This document shows, one piece after another, positions 8,748-21,900 of a stretch of 64,000 bases of DNA. The notes beneath the pieces are model-generated. The model saw nothing but the letters and a program-made list of their open reading frames with translations, ran no database searches and was not told where the DNA came from. Both the position numbers and the translations under genes were made by a program. Source of the DNA: Semisulcospira habei (lineage: Eukaryota > Mollusca > Gastropoda > Semisulcospiridae); the NCBI GenBank assembly GCA_036245525.1, contig BTPG01000007.1, forward strand, positions 127,276,553 through 127,340,552. The letters run 5' to 3'. The first letter of the stretch is position 1. Every line of letters begins with the position of its first letter.

Positions 8748-9600
8748 GACAGCGACTAGGCCCGCGTTTGAGAACGGACAAGCTTGAAATTTTAGGATAT
8801 TGTCCCTAAAAGAATTGTCCCCGGACCCTTTTGTAAGCTTTTTGATTATGCTCATTGGCGAGAAAATGGCCGTTTTACAAAAAACGGTTTATCCACACTG
8901 GAGTCCGTAATTTTTGTTATTTTTTCTATATAGCTTGCGTATATTTAGATAAAAGGGACATATTGAATGAGTTTGTTAACCAGCATTGTACCGCTAGAAC
9001 TTTTTGAGTGATAATTAAATATTTTTGGAAAAAAATATATTTTCACGTTTTGGGGATTAATTTCACGAATTATATAGGTTAATCTTAAAACAATTGATTT
9101 TTTGTGCGAAACAAACATTATTCTCATTTATAATCGCATGATTTTTTGTATACGGTATTTACATAAGCCTGCAGTTTGTCTCGGCTGTCTGGTACGATTA
9201 GGTCAATTGTGACCTGTATGCCCTAGGTGTGAAAATCAAACAGTTTTCTACACCACTTTTTCGGAGTCATTTGTAAAACAGCTAACATAACTTCAATTTT
9301 TCTTTTGCGATAAAAAGCTATTTTCTCGATGTTCCATAGACAGTGTTTGCATAAGCCTGCTATTTGTCCCGGCCCTGGGGTAGGACTAGATCAAATTGTG
9401 ACCTGTAAGTTCTAGGCAAAAAAAAATCATAAAGAAAATTGCAAAGTTGATCATCTGATAAGTCAAACGTTAGTACACATTCATTGTTTGTGAGTAGTCA
9501 AATGTTAGTACTGCGATGATGACGTATAACATCGAGTCGTCACTATGAACACGTCGTCGTGGGAGTAATGATGCCATGACGTAAAGCTTGAATTGACGTC
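8745..9600. other. No gene seen; one imperfect direct repeat
   Basis: This AT-rich stretch has no convincing coding sequence. An imperfect direct repeat is visible: 'cataagcctgcagtttgtc' at about 9,161 and 'cataagcctgctatttgtc' at about 9,350. Each is followed by a related segment reading 'tcaa(a)ttgtgacctgta', with a spacing of about 190 bp. Confidence 0.5.
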
Positions 9601-9654
9601 ATTTCGTTGCTCGTGCTATTATTCTTCTTCAGAATAGCTACTGAGTATGCTACG

Positions 9655-9867
9655 CCAAACCACAGAGCTTACGAATGGCGGGAATCGCCGTGTGTTCGTC
9701 TTTATTTCTGTGTGCCAGTGTGTGTGTGCATCAGAGGGTGGGTTAGAGTAGTAGATGGATTCCTGTCGCTACACCAGCCCACAGAGCGTACTAAAGGCGG
9801 GAATGTGTCCGTCTTTATTTGTGTGCACCAACGTGTGTGTTGATCAGAGGTTGGCTTAGAGGAGGGA
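9655..9867 (+). repeat. Imperfect tandem duplication of about 105 bp
   Basis: Two adjacent copies share 'cacagagc.tac', 'ggcgggaat', 'cgtctttatttgtgtg' and 'gatcagagg.tgg.ttagag'. They are diverged, and no coding potential is convincing. Confidence 0.6.
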
Positions 9868-10152
9868 AATGGATCAGCATCAGTTATAATCCTAAAAATA
9901 TGAACAACTCTGCATGTCCCTAAAAGATAAACGCATCTGAGCTCCAAACAATACGGTAGACTTTGGGATGAAATCCTCATCTTGTTTTCTTTCACGCCAG
10001 TGTGATCTGAATCGGATGCTAGAACTTGTGTGTAGGTGTAGGTGTATCTGAGTAGGTATGCATGACCGTGTGTGTTTGTGTGTGGGTGTGTTTGTGTGTG
10101 GGTGTGTGTGAAAACAGGTTGTGCTGACAATACTGAAATACAGTACATCACT

Positions 10153-10375
10153 TTAACTCATTCAGCACGACGGCCGTATTTCCCAAATTTTGGAGGCGTC
10201 ATCTAATGACTATGCACCAGTTGCAGGAGACGGATGGACCATGATAATTCAAGGGTAGTGCCAGATTAACTTGGCGCCTATTAGCCTATCGGCGCCAAGC
10301 TAATCTGGCACTGCCCTTGAATTATCATGGTCGACCCATCTCCTGCTGTAGTGCGTCAGGGCTGAAGGGGTTTAA
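10153..10375. repeat. Palindromic foldback element P1, copy a
   Basis: The ends are TTAACTCATTCAGC and GGGCTGAAGGGGTTTAA, with TTAA at both borders. The core (about 10,224-10,345) is a long inverted repeat, 'ccatgataattcaagggtag' pairing with its complement around a ggcgcc-flanked centre. It is a nonautonomous, MITE-like element with TTAA borders. It lies about 400 bp downstream of the BRICHOS-like gene's stop. Confidence 0.85.
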
Positions 10376-10682
10376 GGGGACATGGTTTGTCACTGTGTGT
10401 GCTGTGTGGCTCGGTGTTGCTGAGTGTCTGTAGAACACACTGTATCTGCTCCACGCGAGACAGGATGAGGGATAAACAAGCACACACCAGTCAGTCAGCT
10501 CACAAATATAGTCATTAACCAACACAACAGTTTGCTGCTGCTGCTGTTTTTATCACTCGTGTCAAAGTCTATCAACTATTCAGAAGTTTGACAGGCTTAC
10601 ACTCGTGCATATGTGTACGGCGTCAAGCGCTGGGCTCGGGGATGCCGCCGGATAGACATCTGCCGGGGGCGGGCAACACGCT

Positions 10683-10746
10683 CTACCCAATGCGTAAAGG
10701 GCCATCGGGCCGACATCGGTCCGATGGCCTTTTGCGCATTGGGTAG
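10683..10746. repeat. GC-rich palindrome P2, copy a
   Basis: ctacccaatgcgtaaagg pairs with ccttttgcgcattgggtag. The 64-bp hairpin starts 13 bp after the BRICHOS-like gene's stop codon, so it would be in the 3' UTR. Confidence 0.85.
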
Positions 10747-10759
10747 TGACTGTTTACGG

Positions 10760-10962
10760 TTAAACGCAGGCTGAGGCGTGCTCGCTTTTGCAGACCTCGG
10801 TATATTCACATTGATTCTTGTATTCCTTGCAGCTGTTGGAGCCCCACCACCAGCCGTAGCGCACGCAGTGGGTATCGCACCCGACCGGCTCATTGTGGCA
10901 CTCCTCTTTCACCACATTCGCGCACGAACGCTTGTCTGGAGCGCTGGATACCGCGTCTGATT
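10760..10962 (-). CDS. BRICHOS-like gene exon 6 (KR site and eight-Cys peptide)
   Basis: The acceptor is cactcacgttacag. The first two bases complete the split codon, and the frame ends at TAA 10,760-10,762. It encodes SSAPDKR followed by 55 residues with spacing C-x7-C-x6-C-x3-C-x11-C-x6-C-x5-C-x7-C and a WWW stretch. It is a single exon for the whole putative mature peptide. Confidence 0.7.
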
Positions 10963-13900
10963 CTGTAACGTGAGTGAGGTTATGTACACGCCAAACGACT
11001 CGCCACAACGAACGACAGCCACTGACCCAATGCGTAAAAGGCCATCGGGCCGACGTCGGCCTCCGTTGGCCCGCGCACCGACGTCGGCCTCCGTTGGCCC
11101 GCGCACGGACGTGCGCGGGCCAACGGCGGCCGACGTTAGCCCGATGGCATTTTGCGCATTGGGGGAATGACAGTGGATGAACAGCTTCTATCATAAGCAC
11201 ACAAAAAAAAACTTTTTTTGTCCACAGTGAAGGGGATTTCAAAGACGGGGGCGCCGCATAGGGTGTGAACAAATTCTTGACCCCAGCTGGATTTGAAACA
11301 GGACCTTTTCGGACGAAAGTCAAACGCTCTACCACCGAAACACCCAGCTCCATACCCAAACATAAGCACATAAAGCACTCCGACATCTCTAAACGGGCCG
11401 CGCCACACATACCGAGTGTGCCCCGATTGTGTATCCGATTCCATTCCGATTGCGATCGGATGACACGATGTATCGGATCAGATACCAATCGGCTGGGAAT
11501 CGTATGTTTAGAACCTGCTCTATTCATTTTCGATACGAATCGGCCCCGATTGTAAGCTTCAACCAATCAGAGCGCGTCTCGCAAACACGTCGTTTCAGTT
11601 TGAAAATGGCGGAAGATCAGTACCACCTTCGTTGCCGATGTTTTGCCCGCCTCTTCCCGAGTTTGACGCAAAACTGCTGATAATGCAAGCACATCATCAT
11701 CACTGTCAAAACTAGCAGCCATTTTGCAGAACAGGTACGACCTTGATCTTCGGTTCAAACCGGTCGGCTAAAAAAAAGTCGGGGAATGTGATTGATTAGT
11801 TCCGGGTTTGACGTCCACGGCACCGAAGTGATAATGGACGGCCCTGACGGGCGGGTTATGGGGGACAGGGAAATCTATTGCCTATGGAGTACGACCTGAA
11901 CACTGATCAACTCACGCGCACTCCAACTGCACCACTTTGATTTACCAGGACTTTACAACGGACATGCTACTGAACAAATCCGCCTTTTTCCCCTGGATTG
12001 CGAGTCCAGCTACCGGGGCCGCGACGGGGATTCGAACCCACGACCCGGCGATTCCCTTCGCTCTCCTGCTCCGACGCTTAACCGCTTGAGCTATTTCGGA
12101 CTCCCACGGGAAATGTGTGGCAGTGCACACGCTTTTGTAGTCCGGCCCGATCACACTCCGATTCGAAACTGCTCGAGAATCGGCCTCAAAATCGGCATGT
12201 GTGGCGGGACCTTAAGAGGCATTGATTCTCACTGGTCGTCCGGGATGATAAGGATCCATGCCTCTTGGGGATGTTCAGAGTGTTGTCTTTGCTTCTGGCA
12301 TACACTGGTTACCCGCCGTTACGTCGCTCTCATTTGTTGGCAGTCGTTGGCTTCAAAGGTAACATCAGCATGGTCAGATACTCGATAGGCCGTTTGACCA
12401 ATTTAAGAACACAATCATTTAGTGCCTATTGACCTAATATATGCGCTATTTTTATTTGACTCCTATGATTTGTTGATTTTGCTCTACACTCGTAAAAGTT
12501 TAATGAAGAAGAAAAGAAAAGAGCACGTCCTAATAGAAACCCAGCAGATTTCAGTATCGAGGTCAGTCAGACTTCTGGTATGCCTGCGCTGTTTCAGGTT
12601 TGAAATCGTGGCCAATTCATATGAAAATGGATCGTTCTTTACTTGGCGGGTATATCAGGGGCACATTTAGTCACGTAAAGTCCAAAATTTTACAACTGTA
12701 AACATTGTTCGAGTTTCTTCAAGGTAAATCGTATCAGGTCAACTGGCCCTGAATGATACTTGTTCTAAGACAGGTATAGAAAAGTGGTTCTTTGCGAAGA
12801 TATTTGGGAAAAACGTTGTACACGCCAATGTCAAACGACATATGCCGACAAAGGCGTAGACACTTAACTCTTTTAGCCCTAATGTCCCATTTCTCACATT
12901 TTAGATGTGTTGCCTAACGACTATGTACCTGTTGCAGGGGATGGATTGACCATGATAATTCAGGGGTGGTGCAAGATTAGCTTGACGCCTTCGGCGCCAA
13001 GCTAATATGGCACTCCCCTTAAATCATCATGGTCAATCCATCTCCTGCTGCAGGGACTCGGGGCTAAATGGGTTAAACTGACAAACAAATGAAATGCGAC
13101 ATTTTCGGAACCACTGGAAGCACGTTTTGTATTTCCATTGGTTCCGCTCCGGCAACACCGTGGCCGTGGCTGAAAATAGAAATACAGACTTTCGGATTCC
13201 GGGTGGAACATAACAGAAACGACATTCCGACTCGGAATCCAGTGGTTCATTTACAGAATATTTCGGCTGTCTCCCACAGCCTTCAGCAGCCTACTGGCTG
13301 AGTTTCCGTGGTTGAGACGAATAGAACTGTGGGTGGGTGGGAAGTGTGCAGAAGGTCGTGATATATGGGTGGAAGCTCAACGCCTTGATCCGTGTTTAAC
13401 TCATTCTACCCCAGACACACCACAGGAAGATAAGGACCGACCATGATAGTTCAAGGGTGATGCCAGAATAGCTTGGCGCCTATGGGCGCCAAGCTATTCT
13501 GGCATCACCCTTGAACTATCATGGTCGATCTGTGTCGTGCACTGCAACGCGGTCTTCAGAAGACAACGGCAACATTTAAGGAGTTCGGTGTTGGGGTAGA
13601 ATGAGTTAAACTTGGTCTTCTTTGTTGGATTCCGATGGCTGCTCTTACTTTCCGTTTGATGCTGTAAGGTTCAGATAGCAATACTTGTACTTCGGGTGGG
13701 TCGATGTGTCCTGTTTTATGTAGACGTTCAGACGCTGTAGATCTGGATCTGTCTTGATGTTCTTTTGTTCTTACTGATAATGGTCTGGCGCTTTCACTAA
13801 TAATTATAGTCTTCATCACAGTCTTCACATTCGATATGATAGATTGTTCAAAATTTCTATGGTGGACCAATTTTTTTTTAAGCCAACGGCGGCCGACGTC

Positions 13901-16900
13901 GGCCCGATGGCCTTTTGCGCTTTGGCGCGTTAGTCTTGGCGAGTTAGACTTTGCCGAGTTGTCATCTGATGAAATTGTGGAACAGCTTAACGCCATGTCA
14001 GTGGGATGCTAGGGAAAGTCTTTCTGAAACTCCCTTCTCATATTGCGAACTGACTTGAACAGGGTGCTGTTGATTTTAACAGAATGCTGTTGATTGTCCG
14101 CATGTAAGGCAAAGAGTGGAGTACCCCAGTCCGAAATGGGTATCCATTAGCGCGCAACGACCTTCTGAACACTTCTCACCCAACCAAAAACCCGCCGTCT
14201 CAACCACGGAAACTCACCGGTGGGCTGAAGAAGGCTGTTGGAGACAGCCGAAATATTCTGTAAGTAAACCCCCGGATTCCTAGTCAGAAGCAAATGCGCA
14301 AAAGGCCATCAGGCCGACGTCGTGCGCGGGCCAACGGCGGTGGATGCCTGCCCGATGGCCTTTTGCGCATTGGGAAACGTCATTTATATCAAGAAGACAA
14401 GTGTTACTGCTGGCTTCTGTTTTGAGGGTGGATGACGATTTTCCTTAGACACAAGGCCATCAGCAACTGACTATTGACTATTCCATTGTTAGCCCATTGA
14501 ACTCCGACACGCCACGGCAAGACATAGATCGAGCGTGATAGTTCAAGGGTTGTGCCAGAATAGCTTGGTGCTCATAGGCGCCAAGCTATTCTGGCACAAC
14601 CCTTGAACTATCACGCTCAATCTTTTTCCAGACGTGTAATACAGTCTTCAGGGGGCAACTTCAAAATTTGCGGATTTCGGTCCTGGCGCAGAACGTGTTA
14701 ACGTCCTGCAGCACTATAATTATGAATAAATCCAGACCAAAAAGGTGACTATAATTATGTGATCAAGGACGAGACGATCAGCAACACTTGGTAACCTACT
14801 TTTATCTCCGTTGAGTCCGTCACATTCCCAAACGCCTCAAAATTTTAATCGACTTTCCGCATCAGACTTTCCAATTCAACTCTAGCCTACTCGGGCTGAG
14901 AACGGCCACAACGTGTCTGTGTACTGTGTGTGGTGTATACACAGCTCAAAATGTTGCATGTGCGTTATTGTGAACGGTGATATCGAAGCTTTTTTGCGTA
15001 GCTTGAAATAATGTGATTGTTCCTGTTACTGAAGCTTTTGGCAAGGCGAATATCACTTGTGCCAGCCTTAGCGGGGAACGAGGGTCTAAAACTGACCTAC
15101 TAGGCGCACTCACCCTTGTCCGTGACCTCTATGAGCGCCACCAGTCGGCGACCTTTACACGGCTCGGCCAGATCCTGTGAAAGCACGTCCTGGGTGACCT
15201 CGCCCCCTTCCTTGTAGACGCGCTCCTCACGCAGGGTGCCGGGCTGCACGCCGCATCAACATGACAGTCAGCACATGTCAATAGAGAGAGAGTGAGAGGG
15301 CTGGATCAGCGAGGGCCACACTACGGTACTACAGTTACTGGGCTAGACGGGGACTGAGGTTCTGCACCTATATGCTGCCACCCGCTGTGAGATGGCTTTA
15401 GTCGACTGCTCGGCGTTAAACCCCAATAACTAACTAACTATACTTACTGCCAGGCTGTACACCACATCAATAAGATACAGTCAGCACACGACAACCCATA
15501 ACATCCTGAGGCTGAATGTTTTACATTTTGCTTATTGTCCTATAGGGCTCGAGAAGTTCCCCGCGTTGCCTAGGAGCGTCGGCGGCCGCGCCGCCATCTT
15601 GAGAGGACACGCTAGCCTGGCGATAGACTTCAGATAGTAGCGAAGTAGTGTTTCAACATGTTTTTCTTCATGTTTCTTCCTCTTTGGAAACAAACAAAAA
15701 CAGATTCTGGTTAGCGGTTTCCTACTGTGATGGCAAGACGTGCTGTTAGTGCCTATAGCACGTCAGGAATTTCCTGACATTGTCCTGACAACGATTTCCC
15801 GATGAGCGCATGAGTCGCGTATCCTCTCATCAAGATGGCCTCCACGACTAGCGTGATGACGACAGCTTCCCAAGCCATATAAAGGTTACATGACAGATTA
15901 GGAGACAGATCAACCATTGCAGTTCTAGGGTGGTGCCAGAATAGCTTGGCGTTCAAGGATGGTGCCAGAATAGCTTGGCGTCTGAGGCACCATCCTTGAA
16001 CTATCATAGATTTATTTCAAGCACACGCGTATCAGGAGTAAAAGGGTTAATAGAGAGAGAAGGTGTCAGCGCTGGGTACGCGACTGGGCTAGACAGTGAT
16101 TTTGCACCTGCGTGGTGTTTGTCTCACCCTGAGCGGTGTCTGTCCGTCCTCACAGTGTTCCTCCTGGGCCTGCATCTCGTCCTGCGGAATGTCGCGCACG
16201 TAACACACATCCGGGGACTGCGACTTGAGCAGCACGCTCTTGCCCTGTCACGAAACACGCGTCAGTTAACTTTGCACACCGCGTCGGTGAATGTTTAGCG
16301 GGTTGCTAAAGGCATTTACTGACGTGCAACATTCATTTGTAGATATACGCGTGGCCGGTCAGTAAATGCCTGGATCAACCCACTACACACTCACCAACAC
16401 CAGACACGCTAAACAACTCCGGATGAAGCGCTCGACCTGGGCACGTCGTACCTTTGGCTGTCGGTAGCGGCTTTTGGCGTTAATCGCGACAAAAACCGCT
16501 ACCGATAGGCAAAGAGTGCACACACAAAACTCAGCCATCTCAACCATCTCTAGCTACGTCGGAATCAGGTCAAAAACTTAAAAAGAAAAAAAAAGTTTAA
16601 ACCGGTTCGACCTTGCATGTGAGGTGTTAGTTTTTTTCCGTAATGGCAGCGTGACGTTTGCTTTGAAACATTTGACTGCGTCATTTTGTGAGGTCCGTGT
16701 AGCTGGAAATATAACGGACAGTCAGGGCGTGAACCAGTCTGTGAATGTGCACCTAGCGCATTTAGGCCATACGGTTCAAACTCACAGACCGACAGATATA
16801 TCCAGCCCGTGCTGCTGTGCACAGGGCTAGCGCTGTCTCACTGAGTTGATTAGAGCACAGGTTGCCATCAACTTAAACCTTGGCACGGCGAGCAAGGGAA

Positions 16901-17231
16901 CAATGGTGGAGATCAAACATGGGGGAGGGGAGAGGAGAGGAGGAGGGGGGTGAGGGCGCATATAAGCAGAGTTTGGTTAAAATAGTTTATTGCTTTGCAA
17001 AATGCATAAGAGGATATACAGCAATTTCCATCAGATCAAAAACAAGCCACAGGCTTTTAGGATGATCTGGACACTGAATCAACTGCATTGGCATAAATTT
17101 GTATGGCGGTGGTTTGCAGATATTAAATACAATGTAGGTAAGTAAATCAATTTTATATATATATACAAACACATATATACACATTATAAATAATATTAAT
17201 GCAAAATCAAAATAGAGGGGACAATTGCAAT

Positions 17232-17293
<62 letters not shown>

Positions 17294-18896
17294 AATGAAA
17301 TTAAAATTTATTTCTCAAGGATATGTGTACAATTCTGGTTTTTGAGTATCTATAACTCGAGGCAAATCTGTACCGTTACATTGTTGTGTAATGTTCTGTG
17401 CATCTACTGTGGGAAATCGGGGTATTTACCCGACCACATATACAATACAATACAATACAATAATACTTTATTAAAGGGGCACGACCGACCTTTTTTAATG
17501 CTTCAGTTCGCAAAAAGCTTTTACTGGGCTTCAGTATACAGACCCACTTAGACAGTGACCACCCTATTGTCCCACCAAATGCTTTCTTTCGTCCGTTCAA
17601 AGCGAAAGAGGCCACCGTAATTGTTCGGCTGGACCCGGTCAAAAGATTGCTTCCGATAGACGATCAGGTAGCTGACGTCATAACAATTCTATACGACCTT
17701 AGGTCATCTGCATAATTATAACCAATCAGAGACAAGATGGCGGATGAACCAGCGAAGAAAAAAAGAGAGTATCGGTCGACTCGCGCCGGCCGACAATGAC
17801 AGACTCGTAATTGAAGAGAAGAAAGAGAAAGAGAGACAAGATACCCCTAAGTAGAATTGACATCGGACAAGGGAATATAGAGCTTGGCTTAACCGCCCAT
17901 CCGGAATTTGTCGCTTTCTTGCTATGTGAAACAGTAAGTAATCCGGTTACGATCTTTGTCGATCTTCCTATAGTTTCACGAGCGCTAGAGACTGAGAATT
18001 CATGATCTTCAGTAGAATTTATCTCTTACTGATTTTGCAAGATTTTAAACCTGTTTTATCATGAAGTTACGAGCTAGTTCATCAGATTTTATGCTGCAAG
18101 GATCAGACAACTACGGCCTGTGTGTCAAAATTGCGGCACCGGCTGCCGACATCGATGGTCGTGACACGTTTTTGTCTGTGCGGGCTCTCATTCACTCGAT
18201 TCACAGAGGTTCGTGACGCTGGCTCAGTCGCCGGCTTGGCGCGGAGACCCGAGTCGAAGAACTTGAAGCCACGCCCACAGCACGATTGCCCGTTTCTCAG
18301 GGTAGCAGGTCAAGCGGAACCCGCATTGATTTTGACAGCATAGCGAATAAGTGGAAAATTTATTTTACATTCTCGTGAAACATTATGTCAAAGGGATGCC
18401 GGAGAACATCAGTACATGTCTACACTGACGCACGACAACAATGTACCCACTCGACAACGATGACCGCCTCCGTCGTCTGCAGTATCGATTGATCGGGTTC
18501 TGCCTTGTGACGTAGGCTAGTTAATATGCACAAATTCAAAACGAGGCCGATGCAGACGATAATTTGCACTCTCGGGTACAAAAACAACACACCCATCAAA
18601 CGATGAATTTCGACATTTGGCATTGTATTTACATCATAAAGCTCTAAGTTAGTAAAGGACCCATACATAATACTGTCAGCAGTATCTGTTGCAGACAGTT
18701 TTCCGACTGTGTTGAGATGATTAAACCTGGGGAGAATCGCTTTAATCCCTCACGGGGAAATTCACTGTCTGCCCATACAACACATGGCATCATCATTCAC
18801 TTAAAAAAATAAAAAATAGAAAAAAAATAAAATAAAAAAATAACCCATAACACTCCATTATAGAAATGAACTGTACCAGACGTGTTGTTACCTTTG

Positions 18897-18932
<36 letters not shown>

Positions 18933-21900
18933 AATAATACTGAGAGGGCTAGTACTAAGGACGGAAGAATGTTGACCGACACTATTACTGCTGAAAAGGG
19001 TAACAGCCTGAGGGACAAAAGAGTTGGCATAACGTGATGTACGACTTTTGGGTACTCGGAGTCTGCCACTTCGTTCGATACGTCTGCTGTCAAATTCATA
19101 TCTAAGTGGATGTGTTTTGTCATCAAGAATGTCAGCCACTTTGTTCGTAATCCGTCTGTTGTACAGTGTGTCCAAATTATCCTGTGCCCTACCAATCACC
19201 CCGCCCCCTTTCCAGATTACTTTGTTAAGGCGATCTTGGTCTCTGTTACATAAATTTCTCCCCCAGCACGTCAGTCCAAAAGTTAAAATGCTAACAATAC
19301 TGGAGCAGTAAAATATCTGTAAAAGCTGGGTGCTTACATGAAATGATCTGAGCTTTCTCAAACAGTAAAGACAGGTATGCGTTTTTTTCACAATAGCATC
19401 TGTATTTTGTTTCCAGTTGAGCGCGTTGTCAAAAAGAACACCTAAATACTTGTAGGACTCTACACGCTCAACTTCTGTTCCCTTGATAACAACAGGACCG
19501 GGATGCTGTTTGTTATTCCTGAAATCTATGACCATCTCTTTTGTCTTGCCAACATGTAATTCAAGGTAGTTTCTATCGCACCACTCTACAAAGTCATATA
19601 GTAGTGCACCTTCGTGTTTGTGTATGTATGTTTCTCCTGCCTACTTCCTAAGTTCCGGAGAAAGACATGGGTTATATAAGAGACCTGATGCATTCTTTTT
19701 GAGGATGCAAATGATCGTCTTGTTCTATACCTGCGTATTTCTCTGTTGGCTGGCGATTGGGTGCCTAATAGGCGGGGGCAGGGGATCTAACTGTTTGTCT
19801 GTCCAGCGCTGAGTGATTCCCCTTGGTTTGTGTACAATTCTGCCAGCGCTAGCCTCACCTATCTGGTTTGTGATTATCTATAACTCGAGGCAAATGTGTA
19901 TCGTTACATTGTTGTGTAATGTTCTGTGCATCTACTGTGGGAAATCGGGGTATTTACCCGACCACATATAGTAGTGCACCTTCGTGTTTGTGTATGTATG
20001 TTTCTCCTGCATACTTCCTAAGTTCCGGAGAAAGACATGGGTTATATAAGAGACCTGATGCATTCTTTTTGAGGATGCAAATGATCGTCTTGTTCTATAC
20101 CTGCGTATTTCTCTGTGGGCTGGCGATTGGGTGCCTGATAGGCGGGGGCAGGGGATCTAACTGTTTGTCCGGCGCTGAGTGATTCCCCTTGGTTTGTGTA
20201 CAATTCTGCCAGCGCTAGCCTCACCTGCCTGGTTTGTGAGCAGATCACATCAGCATAGTCAAAGTGTGGCAGTTTAAAAGATTTGAACATAGTCTCCAGA
20301 GATCGTCTCGATAATCTTTATTATATGAGTCTAGACAAATTATAAGTAATCGACATCTTGCTATACTAGATTTGATATGGGTATCCAATTTACAGTTATG
20401 TTGCAAGATGATGCCAAGGTGTTTGTGTGTAGCAGTACTTTGAAGTGGACTGTTATCAAAGAGTAAGTTAGCGGCTGGAAGTTCTGCCTACGTGACATGT
20501 TCAATAGTTCAGTCTTTAGGTGATTTAAGTTTACTTTCCACTTATGGGCCCAAACACTAATTTTCTCGAGATTCGAGTTCATTATGTCAGCTCTGATATT
20601 ATCATTATTCAGGGACAAGTACATACTGGTATTATCTGCAAACAGTTTCAGTTTAGATTCAGTGTCTACTACAATGTCGTTAATATAAATAAGGAAAAGG
20701 ATGGGGCCTAACACTGACCCTTGCGGAACGCCCGCCTCCACGGGTAGGTATGGACGTATAATCCTTTGATAACAACAGCTTGCTTGCGATTGCGCAGGTA
20801 ATCAGCCAGCCATTGTAGAAGTTATTATAAATTCCTATTGCATCTATTTTTTTAAGCAGACCATAATGCCACACTTTATCGAAGGCTTTGGCTACATCAA
20901 AGAATACAGCTTGGGAATTCATGCCTCTATCCGATGACTTGCAGAGGTCGTTATAAACACAAAGGAGCTTTTAGACTGTTGAGTCCCCAGATATAAAACC
21001 TGACTGTCTAGCAGTTATCAGATTATTTGAATAAAGATAATTATTGGAATATTATGCGTTGGATACATTTTTCTACAATTTTACCAATGCAGCTTAGCAA
21101 GGATAAAGGGCGGTTGTTACTAAATTTGCCTGGGTCGCCATTTTTATAGACAGGAGTTACATGAAACATTTTCCACAGGAATGGAAATATACATTCGTCA
21201 AGCGACCGATTACAGAGAATGGTAGGAGCTTCTGAAATAAGCGTACTACTAGCTATCAAAATGTTATTGTGTATAAGGTCAGGACCTACATCCTTATTTG
21301 GGTCCAGATCGTTTATAACATTAGTTACATCTGTGGGACTAAGATGTATATGGGAGCAGATAAGAAGAGTTTAACCCCTTGGCTGTAGATAGCGGGGTTT
21401 GTCGCGATGACACCTGTCAGAATCATCGAGACAAAAAACCGCTACCGACACGCAAAGGGTTAACTTCCCTGTCCGCCCCCCCCCCCAAAAAAAAAAAAAA
21501 AATTAAAATAAATAAATAAATAAATAAATAAATAAAATATATATATATATATATATTTTTTTTTTTTAAATCGTGGTGAGAGCCGTTACTGACTTTGCCG
21601 TAGTCCTTGATGATGATGCTGACGGCGCCGTCCTGGTCCGTGGTGGTCTCCTGCTCCAGGTGGCAATCCACGTCGGACAGTTTTGTCAACCGCGACACCG
21701 ACCCGTCCTTTTGCTTCAGCTGACCGCTCTGAAATTAAACCATGCCGCCGTCACGCTAGGCTGCACGTCACAGTGTAGACAACTCGCAGCCTGTATGTAT
21801 AGTTTAGTTTGACAGACGTATAGGTCGTTTGGCATCGGAGCGCACAACTTTTTTTCGCAAATATCTCCGCAAAGCTTTTCTATACCAATCTTAGAACAAA

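Larger units (their letters stand above)
13224..14290. repeat. Large foldback element with 135-bp terminal inverted repeats
   Basis: Left arm 13,224-13,358 and right arm 14,158-14,290 are inverted copies sharing attctgtaa, ggctgtctcc, tccgtggttgagacg and gaaggtcg. The 800-bp interior contains P1 copy c and half of a P2 palindrome, which look like later insertions. Confidence 0.7.

Noticed and set aside
8532..8855. Frames encoding long Thr-His or Cys-Val repeats
   Set aside because: They are translations of the TG microsatellite, with equally long frames on both strands. The same applies at 23.6-24.1, 36.0-36.5, 53.7-54.2 and 61.4-62.0 kb.
10963..11566. 268-codon minus-strand frame extending upstream of BRICHOS-like exon 6
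   Set aside because: Only its last 66 codons are exon. The acceptor ttacag at 10,963 begins the exon, and the upstream part runs through P2 palindrome and SINE sequence.
11990..12110. tRNA gene
   Set aside because: Box A and box B are present, but acceptor and T stems do not pair, so it is a SINE head. The same conclusion holds for 11,200-11,355 and 56,334-56,405.
19618..20182. Repeated 64-87-codon frames with a hydrophobic segment in R370 units
   Set aside because: The frame is broken by small deletions in the units at 36.7-37.8 kb, so it is not conserved as protein.
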